A stretch of 13,024 nt of DNA from Roseburia sp. GTDB taxonomy: Bacteria > Bacillota_A > Clostridia > Lachnospirales > Lachnospiraceae. Positions 7,049 to 13,024 of this stretch are shown one piece after another (the first letter of the stretch is position 1; every line of letters starts with the position of its first letter). Location of the stretch: positions 1 to 13,024 of the forward strand of contig JAFYQA010000020.1 in NCBI GenBank assembly GCA_017547315.1, in the 5' to 3' direction. A program made the translations under genes and the position numbers. A model generated the notes under the pieces. The model was not told the DNA's origin and ran no database searches. It was given only the letters and a program-made list of their open reading frames with translations.

Positions 7049-8995
7049 ATGTCATTAACAGAATTTAACAACGCACAGCGTCTCGGAAAAAAACAGTATG
7101 CAGACGATTTAGCAAAGGAGGTAACTCCATTTTTACCTGTCTTAGATGAGATTATTAAGGATGCCGATATCGTCTCTGAACTCAACCTTGGAACTATGCT
7201 TATCCCGCTTGAAAACGTGGTCGGCACCAAAACAATGGGAAGACGCGAAGCATTCGCCAGAAATTTTATGCCCCTGTTAGATGAGCAGACCGAATTCAGT
7301 TATAAATGGCGTAATGTATATGAATATCAAGTTGAACAGGGAATCGATGATCCTATTTTAGTTTACGAATATATGAATCGCTTTTATGTACAGGAAGGCA
7401 ATAAGCGTGTCAGTGTACTGAAATACCTAAAGGCTTACAATATTATGGCTTCTGTCATTCGTCTTATCCCACGTCGTAGCGATCATCCGGATGTACGCCT
7501 CTATTATGAATTTTTAGATTTTTATCAGTTAACTGCTAACTACAGTATTCAATTTGATCAGGAAGGCAATTATCTTCGTCTGATTGAGGCCATGGGCATT
7601 GACCCTGATACTCCTATGGATAAAGATGAACAAAAATGTTTCCGTCAGGTGTGTGAGTTGTTTAATCATGTATTCGAATCATCTTATTCCAAGTACGAAA
7701 AACTTTCTACTGCAGATGCATTTTTAAAATATGTTGAACTTTTAACTTACCCTGTTGTCAAAGAGCGCACAGAAAGTCAGATGAAAGAAGATTTCAAAAA
7801 AATCCACGATGAACTGCTCCTTGCAGCCCGTGGTAACGAAATCGAACTGGTTACGCAGCCAAAAGAGGCGGAACGTTCCGGTTTAAAACTTCTAAACTGG
7901 CTACGTCCAACCGGAAAAATTGAACCAGAAATGTTAAAAATCGCTTTTATTTATCCAAAAACTGCAGAAACTTCCAGATGGACCTATGGCCATGAACTCG
8001 GCAGAACTCATTTAGAAGCTAGTTTTGATGGTAATTTAAAAAACATGGTATATGACCAGGCTGATAACGATGAAAAAGTAAAGAATAAAATCGAAGAAGC
8101 TATCGCAAATGACTGCAACGTCATTTTTGCCGTTGGTCCACAGATGGCGACCGAATGTGTAAAAGCCGCTGTACAACATCCGGAAGTACGAATTTTTAAC
8201 TGCTCCGTAAATATGTCTTTCTCTTCTATTTGCAACTACTACCCACGAATGTTCGAATCCAAATTTTTAATGGGTGCTTTAGCTGCAGCTATGAGTGAAA
8301 CTGATAAAATCGGTTATCTGGCAGACTATCCAATTTATGGAATGGTTGCAAACATCAACGCTTTCGCCTTAGGTGCTGCCATGATTAACCCACGAGTAAA
8401 AGTGCATTTAAACTGGGTGGGATTGTCAGATGAATCCGAAACTCCAAAATGGGATGATGATATTCAAATCATCTCCGGTGTAGACATGATTGTCCCGCAG
8501 AATGCTTCCAGAGAATACGGCCTTTATCGTCGTTTTCCTGATGGAAAAATCGAAAATCTCGCTGTATCCTTTTGTCACTGGGGTAAATTTTACGAAAGAA
8601 TTATTCAACAAATCTGTGCTCGTCCAAAAGACGAAAAAGAATTAAAAGGCAAGAAAGCTAGCAATTATTGGTGGGGAATGTCTGCAGATGTAATAGATAC
8701 TATCTATTCCGACAATCTTCCAAACGGAACACGCCGCTTAGTTAATTTCCTAAGCAGCTCTATCCGCAATGGTATCTTCCATCCTTTTGCTGGAAAGGTA
8801 TACGAACAAGGTGGTAAAATCATCAGCGAAGAAGGTAACGAACTTCCTCTTATGGATATCGTTCAAATGAACTGGTTAGCCGGAAACATTATCGGAGAAA
8901 TCCCACCTATCGAAGCATTTAAACAAGAAGCGCAAACGTTAATTCGTCTGCAGGGTGTAAAATCTAAAGCAGACGATACCGATACGGAGGAATAG
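7049..8995 (+). CDS. Cytoplasmic ParB-like/BMP-domain fusion protein
   Basis: A 648-residue protein in two parts. The C-terminal part, from about LKIAFIYPKT (residue 296) to about 620, matches the BMP/PnrA (Med) family of periplasmic-binding-type domains, which bind purine nucleosides: note the alternating strand-helix pattern, NVIFAVGPQM (357-366), the MGALAAAMSETDKIGYLADY stretch (408-427) and DMIVPQNASREYG (479-491). Ordinary BMP lipoproteins are about 350 residues with a lipobox; this one starts with a soluble sequence, has no signal peptide and should stay in the cytoplasm. The N-terminal part contains MNRFYVQEGNKRVSVLKYL (109-127), which resembles the GxxR box of ParB/Srx-like domains. 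Residues about 150-290 are probably helical. It may sense a nucleoside-like ligand internally rather than feed a transporter; this is inference. No ABC permease or ATPase genes are nearby. The phosphoesterase gene follows after 4 bases. Confidence 0.85.
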   Translation: MSLTEFNNAQRLGKKQYADDLAKEVTPFLPVLDEIIKDADIVSELNLGTMLIPLENVVGTKTMGRREAFARNFMPLLDEQTEFSYKWRNVYEYQVEQGIDDPILVYEYMNRFYVQEGNKRVSVLKYLKAYNIMASVIRLIPRRSDHPDVRLYYEFLDFYQLTANYSIQFDQEGNYLRLIEAMGIDPDTPMDKDEQKCFRQVCELFNHVFESSYSKYEKLSTADAFLKYVELLTYPVVKERTESQMKEDFKKIHDELLLAARGNEIELVTQPKEAERSGLKLLNWLRPTGKIEPEMLKIAFIYPKTAETSRWTYGHELGRTHLEASFDGNLKNMVYDQADNDEKVKNKIEEAIANDCNVIFAVGPQMATECVKAAVQHPEVRIFNCSVNMSFSSICNYYPRMFESKFLMGALAAAMSETDKIGYLADYPIYGMVANINAFALGAAMINPRVKVHLNWVGLSDESETPKWDDDIQIISGVDMIVPQNASREYGLYRRFPDGKIENLAVSFCHWGKFYERIIQQICARPKDEKELKGKKASNYWWGMSADVIDTIYSDNLPNGTRRLVNFLSSSIRNGIFHPFAGKVYEQGGKIISEEGNELPLMDIVQMNWLAGNIIGEIPPIEAFKQEAQTLIRLQGVKSKADDTDTEE

Positions 8996-8999
8996 CATT

Positions 9000-9599
9000 G
9001 TGAAAATTTTACTACTATCCGACCAAGAGTCCCGCTCTTTGTATGATTTTTACTCACCGGATAAGCTAAAAGATATTGAACTCATCATTGCCTGTGGGGA
9101 CTTAAAACCATCCTATTTAGAATTTTTCGTCACCATGACAAATGCACCATTAGTTTATGTTCTCGGTAATCATGATAAATGGTATCCCGAAAAAAATGCC
9201 AATGGCTGTATTTGTATAGAAGACGATATTTATGAAATCAACGGTATTCGTATCCTAGGTTTAGGTGGTTCCATGCGTTATCAGCCGGATGCACGCTGTC
9301 AATATACGGAACAGGAAATGCTAAAAAGAATCCAAAAACTACGCTGGAAACTTTTCTTCAAAAAAGGATTTGACATTATAGTAACTCATTCGCCAGCCTA
9401 CGGTTTTCATGATCTCCCAGATTTACCTCATCAAGGTTTTCAATGTTTTCATGAGCTAATCGAACGATACAAACCAAAATTTTTTATTCATGGTCATGTA
9501 CATGCTAATTATGGTAGTGATTTTAAGCGTGAAGACATTTTGGGTGATACTAAAGTCATTAATGCTTATGAACATTACTACATAGACTATCCCACATAA
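9000..9599 (+). CDS. Metallophosphoesterase family protein with altered motif I
   Basis: A 199-residue calcineurin-like phosphoesterase. Motifs in order: LLLSDQES (residues 4-11) at the motif I position, CGDLK (32-36), GNHDK (56-60), VTHSP (128-132) and IHGHVH (163-168). All metal-binding motifs are canonical except the first, which normally reads DxH; here the histidine position is a glutamate (D8-Q-E10). That could change metal choice or weaken one site, while the GNHD, H130 and GHVH residues are intact. The start is a GTG at 9000, 9 bases after GGAGG (8986-8990), which lies within the end of the BMP-domain gene. The 4-base intergenic gap implies one operon, so the enzyme may act on a phosphorylated compound related to the BMP protein's ligand. 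No signal peptide; cytoplasmic. Confidence 0.85.
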   Translation: MKILLLSDQESRSLYDFYSPDKLKDIELIIACGDLKPSYLEFFVTMTNAPLVYVLGNHDKWYPEKNANGCICIEDDIYEINGIRILGLGGSMRYQPDARCQYTEQEMLKRIQKLRWKLFFKKGFDIIVTHSPAYGFHDLPDLPHQGFQCFHELIERYKPKFFIHGHVHANYGSDFKREDILGDTKVINAYEHYYIDYPT

Positions 9600-9625
9600 A
9601 AAATAAAAGCAAAGCATTTTAAAAA

Positions 9626-9679
9626 CCGGATTACTTTCTCACAATCATTGATTACGAGAAAGCAATCCGGCTTTTCTTT
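9626..9679. terminator. Bidirectional terminator between converging operons
   Basis: CCGGATT (9626-9632) and CTTTCTC (9634-9640) pair with AATCCGG (9664-9670) and GAGAAAG (9656-9662), with one mismatch (9633/9663) and a 15-base loop. A T-rich tract follows on the plus strand (9672-9679) and AAAAA precedes the stem, giving T's on the minus strand. It separates the phosphoesterase gene from the converging 142-residue gene. Confidence 0.8.
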
Positions 9680-9684
9680 TATTA

Positions 9685-10113
9685 TTATGCTTTTTTATCA
9701 AATAATGATTTACCATATGTCGGCATATCGATAAATGCCTCCTTATCATTATGTGGAAATAACATCTCCATATACAAACTTCCCAATAGATTCATTACCT
9801 TGCCTGCATCCACATCTGCCACTGGAAGTTCCTTTGCTTCTAAACGTTTTATATTCTCTAATACTTGCTCAATATCCCACTGCTTGCCTGACTCTAAGAC
9901 TGTTCCTGCTTTTGGGCTTCTCTTAATCGTATATTCCTTCACATCCGATTCCATAACAGCCTTTGCTTCCGGCACATTGTAAACCACATTTTTACAAGTT
10001 TTTTCAAAACATTCCGGATCATATTTTGCCAAATACCGCAAATCATTTATGGTCAAAGAACGTTTATTATGAATTTTAAGATAAATATTCACAAGATGAG
10101 TATCTTTTTCCAT
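9685..10113 (-). CDS. 142-residue soluble protein of unknown function
   Basis: I do not recognise this protein. It has no signal peptide or membrane span. The N-terminal third (residues 5-40) looks helical and contains RSLTINDLRYLAKYDPECFE; the middle has a basic stretch (KEYTIKRSPKAG, 59-70), and the C-terminus ends with FIDMPTYGKSLFDKKA (127-142). The start is firm: AGGAGG (complement of 10121-10126) is 7 bases upstream. The gene lies 39 bases downstream of the MATE transporter gene on the same strand with no terminator between them, so it is probably the last gene of that transcript and ends at the shared bidirectional terminator. Whether it has anything to do with transport is unknown. 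Confidence 0.7.
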   Translation of the reverse strand: MEKDTHLVNIYLKIHNKRSLTINDLRYLAKYDPECFEKTCKNVVYNVPEAKAVMESDVKEYTIKRSPKAGTVLESGKQWDIEQVLENIKRLEAKELPVADVDAGKVMNLLGSLYMEMLFPHNDKEAFIDMPTYGKSLFDKKA

Positions 10114-10152
10114 AGCAATACCTCCTATCCGGATATTCCTACTTAAATTCTA

Positions 10153-11526
10153 TCATAAAACAATCTCTTTTTCCAATTGTTTATAAATCGTCAACCTCAT
10201 GGTTATATACGAAGCCATACCGCCAATGATATTAGAAATTGGCTCTGCTAAAAATACACCATTTACACCAAATCCAACCATTGGAAGAATCACGGTAAGC
10301 GGTGCAACAATAATTGCTTTTCGTAACAGCGAAAAGAAAATCGCATGCTTCGCATCTCCCAATGCCTGAAACGTCGACTGGCCTGCGAATTGAAGTGCCA
10401 TAAATACAAATCCAAAGAAATATATTTTCAATGCTAAAACACCCGGCTCTAGCATCTGTAAGTCATCCGAAAAAATGTGAAACCATACTTCTGGTAACGT
10501 AATTACCAAAAGCCAAGCAGCCATCGTATAGATGCACCCAATATAAGTATTGAATTTAATGCCATCTTTTACCCTGTTATACGCCTTAGCTCCATAATTA
10601 AAGCTGATAACCGGCTGTGCTCCACTTATAATACCACTAATCGGCAGCATAAAAATCTCTCTAACAGAGTTTGCCACCGTCATAATACCCACGTATACAT
10701 CTCCACCATAGCTTTGCAATGTGGAATTGCAAACTACCTGTACCAGACAGTTCGTACCCTGCATAATAAAATTAGCCATTCCTAAGCGAAAAATATCTTT
10801 TGTAATGGTTCTATTTATCCGCACATACTTCATTTTCAGTGGAACAATTACTTTTTTACCGGTTAGGAAATGTAAAACCCATACTGCTGAAACTCCCTGA
10901 CTAATAATCGTTGCTAATGCTGCTCCCGATATTCCCATGCGAAAGCCAAAGATAAAAATCGGATCTAAAATAATATTTACTACCGCACCCAGAATCGTAG
11001 ACAGCATACCGATTTTCGGAAAGCCCTGTGCATTGATATAACCATTCAACCCCGTCGTAGTCATGGAAAAAAATATACCCAACAGATATATTCTCAAATA
11101 CGCATCTGCATATATATAAGACTCTTCACTTGCTCCAAATGCAAATAAAATCGGTCTACGGAACATATAACATATTACGATTAAGACCATTGCACTTGAC
11201 ATCAGTAATGCAAACGAATTCCCCAGTATTTTTCCTGCTTTCTCCTCATCACCAGCACCACGTTCCATGGAGAAAAGCGGCACACCGCCCACACCAAATA
11301 ATGCAGTAAATGCCATAATAAGCGTCACAAGTGGAAATGTCAGACCAATGCCTGTCAAGGCCATACTACCAACATCCCCCATGTGCCCGATGTAAATTCT
11401 ATCTACCACGTTATACAGAAGCTGTACAAGCTGTGCAATGGTTAATGGAACCGCCTGTGCTACAATGCACCTCCATACCGGTCCTTTCGAAAAATCAATT
11501 TTTTGTGTCTTCGTCTTCTCAGCCAA
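10153..11526 (-). CDS. MATE family multidrug/cation efflux transporter
   Basis: A 457-residue integral membrane protein with about twelve hydrophobic segments arranged in the two six-helix halves of the multidrug and toxic compound extrusion (MATE) family, close to its usual 440-460 length. Family landmarks are AVPLTIAQLVQLLYNVVDRI (residues 25-44) in helix 1, YIGHMGD just after it, the PLFSMERGAGDEEKA block after helix 2, LNGYINAQG between helices 4 and 5, SGAQPVISFNYGA in the second half and FQALGDAKHA. Relatives (MepA-like) export cationic drugs or metabolites in exchange for sodium or protons; the substrate here cannot be told. No ATG occurs near the family's N-terminus, so translation starts at TTG (11526), 7 bases after AAGGTG. 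Neighbouring genes on both sides run in the same direction with small gaps. Confidence 0.92.
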   Translation of the reverse strand: MAEKTKTQKIDFSKGPVWRCIVAQAVPLTIAQLVQLLYNVVDRIYIGHMGDVGSMALTGIGLTFPLVTLIMAFTALFGVGGVPLFSMERGAGDEEKAGKILGNSFALLMSSAMVLIVICYMFRRPILFAFGASEESYIYADAYLRIYLLGIFFSMTTTGLNGYINAQGFPKIGMLSTILGAVVNIILDPIFIFGFRMGISGAALATIISQGVSAVWVLHFLTGKKVIVPLKMKYVRINRTITKDIFRLGMANFIMQGTNCLVQVVCNSTLQSYGGDVYVGIMTVANSVREIFMLPISGIISGAQPVISFNYGAKAYNRVKDGIKFNTYIGCIYTMAAWLLVITLPEVWFHIFSDDLQMLEPGVLALKIYFFGFVFMALQFAGQSTFQALGDAKHAIFFSLLRKAIIVAPLTVILPMVGFGVNGVFLAEPISNIIGGMASYITMRLTIYKQLEKEIVL

Positions 11527-11558
11527 GTAAATTCACCTTCTAGTCATCAAATTCTTGC

Positions 11559-12359
11559 TTAAAACAATCCCGGAATCGCCGGTTTCTTTATTTCGATTCC
11601 AAAAAGCATTTTTATCAACCATACAAAAAACAATATCACTGCTACCGGAATAACACATGTTGTAATAATCAATACAGCTATCGCATCAATAAATACGCTC
11701 AGCGCATTTTTAACGCTTTCCACAAGTTCCGTTGCTTCATTGCCAATACCGGATAAAAATTCTAAAAAGGCATTTGTCTCTTTTTCTTCTTCATTCGCTT
11801 TCTCGGCCTCTTCGGAAATCTCCTCTACAGTCTCATAAGTCTGCGTTATCGTCTCTTCAAATGTCTTTTCAATCAGATTCGTCATTTTAACACTTGCCGG
11901 AATTACAAAATAAATCGCCAAACCAAAAACTGCTAATTTTACTGCAAACTTAAATACCGTCTCCATAAATGTTTCACTTTTCATAAACACTAGTAATGCC
12001 AATAATGCACAGGCTACCGGAATCAATACTTTAAAAGAAAGGTATCCTATCGTAGTAAGTAAAAACTTCTCCAAATAAATCGCACACACAATGATTAAAA
12101 GAGGTGTCGTCAACTCGGATATCTGCTCTGCTACCGGTGTCGCTACATCTCCTGGAATCGCTGAAATCGCCGTAGATACTGCCGTCACAGAAACAGTCAG
12201 ACCTAGTGCAGTCACTTTTTTATCTTCTAACTGACTGAGCGCCTCTTGATGCGTTTCCACAGAAGTCGCCTTATCTGCGAACACATTAAACGACAACAAT
12301 GCAATAAGTAACAAAACTAGTAAATACGCTACATTCACATATAATGCTCTTTTTTCCAT
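11559..12359 (-). CDS. Multi-span membrane protein of unknown function
   Basis: A 266-residue protein that I cannot place in a family. Hydrophobic segments lie at about residues 7-27 (possibly a signal sequence, ending SFNVFADK), 84-101, 108-126, 138-157 and 221-250. Between the fourth and fifth is a very acidic, coiled-coil-prone stretch (about 163-200, with VEEISEEAEKANEEEKET). A moderately hydrophobic segment, ALGLTVSVTAVSTAISAIPG (51-70), precedes the second span and may lie at the membrane surface. The start at 12359 is preferred because GGAGG is 5 bases upstream; an in-frame ATG at 12377 lies before this binding site. It sits 32 bases upstream of the MATE gene on the same strand, so co-transcription is likely. 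A sporulation-type membrane protein was considered, but no diagnostic motif supports it. Confidence 0.75.
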   Translation of the reverse strand: MEKRALYVNVAYLLVLLLIALLSFNVFADKATSVETHQEALSQLEDKKVTALGLTVSVTAVSTAISAIPGDVATPVAEQISELTTPLLIIVCAIYLEKFLLTTIGYLSFKVLIPVACALLALLVFMKSETFMETVFKFAVKLAVFGLAIYFVIPASVKMTNLIEKTFEETITQTYETVEEISEEAEKANEEEKETNAFLEFLSGIGNEATELVESVKNALSVFIDAIAVLIITTCVIPVAVILFFVWLIKMLFGIEIKKPAIPGLF

Positions 12360-12434
12360 GTGTACCTCCCCCTTCATGTGTGAACTTCTACTATTATCCC
12401 ATCACAATATATTTCGGCATTCCTAGCAGTTTCT

Positions 12435-13024
12435 TTATCTAAAATCTACTAACACAGCCCTACATGGTGCCCCATCTGCTCCTGCCAAAGAAATCGGAGC
12501 CGCATTCAAAAAGTAAACACCCTCCGGTACTTCTTGTAAACGAATTCCCTCCAATAAAACTACTTCTGCCGCCAACAACACCTTATGTACTGCCATCGGT
12601 GCATCTTCTGGTCCTACAGACTGGGATTCCCCACCAATGAGCCAAATCCCAGCTTCTGCAAATACTTCTGCTGCTTCCAATGTCACCACAGCATCACCCT
12701 TTATCAAAATACGCTTCGCTGCTTCCTTATCCGCTTTTTCAACTTCTGCTATTATTTCTCTTGCATCCTCCGCTGTTACTAAGCCATCATGCTCCACTAC
12801 AAACGACGGTCCTATCATTTTTTCAAGGGCAAGCATTTCTACAGTCTTACCATCTTCAAAAAAATGAAATGGTGCATCCACATGAGTGCCATTATGGGCG
12901 CACATCTGAAACGAGGTCAGATTATACAAATCTCCCCTCTCCATTCGCATGTCTTCTAGTTTTTGTGGAGCCATATCGCCTGGATAAACTTCACAGCTGA
13001 ATACCTCTTGTGAAATATCGTAAA
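12435..13024 (-). CDS. Cyclase/kynurenine-formamidase-like metal hydrolase (N-terminus beyond window)
   Basis: A partial gene: the frame stays open to the right edge, and an internal ATG at 12974 is not the true start because the upstream codons encode the family's typical beginning (YDISQEVFSCEVYPGD). The product belongs to the cyclase family (Pfam cyclase, KynB-like), metal-dependent hydrolases that cleave amide or ester bonds, such as N-formylkynurenine. The metal-binding signature HNGTHVDAPFH is complete (HxGTHxDxxxH), and the later IGGESQSVGPED, AVHKVLL and VVLLEGI blocks carry the conserved His and Glu positions. No tryptophan or kynurenine genes are visible, so the substrate is uncertain. 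It is followed after 75 bases, with no clear terminator, by the membrane protein gene on the same strand. Confidence 0.88.
   Translation of the reverse strand, partial: YDISQEVFSCEVYPGDMAPQKLEDMRMERGDLYNLTSFQMCAHNGTHVDAPFHFFEDGKTVEMLALEKMIGPSFVVEHDGLVTAEDAREIIAEVEKADKEAAKRILIKGDAVVTLEAAEVFAEAGIWLIGGESQSVGPEDAPMAVHKVLLAAEVVLLEGIRLQEVPEGVYFLNAAPISLAGADGAPCRAVLVDFR

Noticed and set aside
11559..12359. Assignment as sporulation protein SpoIIIAE
   Set aside because: Length, number of spans and the acidic loop do not match, and no other spoIIIA genes are adjacent.
12435..12974. Complete cyclase gene starting at the ATG at 12974
   Set aside because: Upstream in-frame codons to the window edge encode conserved N-terminal sequence, so the gene is truncated by the window and not by biology.

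Overview
The window reads like an ordinary chromosomal segment of a low-GC Gram-positive anaerobe, most likely a member of the Lachnospiraceae. This rests on the AT-rich intergenic DNA, strong AGGAGG-type ribosome binding sites, occasional TTG/GTG starts, and lineage-typical proteins: a short stand-alone PurC, a NodB-like lipoprotein, a DUF2156 protein, and a signal-less BMP-domain protein. The family-level assignment is an inference. I see no tRNA, rRNA, CRISPR array, insertion sequence, integrase or phage gene.

Layout. At 57-684 (minus) are two small unrecognised membrane proteins that probably form one transcription unit. From 900 to 5929 (plus) there are three transcription blocks, each closed by a convincing hairpin terminator: purC; then a NodB-like lipoprotein followed by a DHH/DHHA1 phosphoesterase that has its own near-consensus promoter; then a DUF2156 protein overlapping a GNAT acetyltransferase. 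At 6079-6678 (minus) is a coiled-coil protein of unknown function, converging on the GNAT gene. From 7049 to 9599 (plus) is a two-gene unit: a 648-residue protein joining a ParB-like N-terminal segment to a BMP (nucleoside-binding) domain with no signal peptide, and a metallophosphoesterase with a changed first metal motif. From 9685 to the right edge (minus) are, in transcription order, a cyclase/kynurenine-formamidase-like enzyme cut by the window edge, an unrecognised multi-span membrane protein, a MATE transporter, and an unrecognised 142-residue protein.

How the genes fit together. Several pairs look translationally or transcriptionally linked (DUF2156-GNAT overlap, BMP-phosphoesterase 4-base gap, closely spaced minus-strand block), but no whole pathway is encoded here. 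The most unusual candidate for an uncharacterised system is the cytoplasmic ParB-like/BMP fusion with its partner phosphoesterase, possibly linked to the divergent coiled-coil gene. Next is the pair of small membrane proteins at the left edge. Most other content is housekeeping or accessory metabolism.
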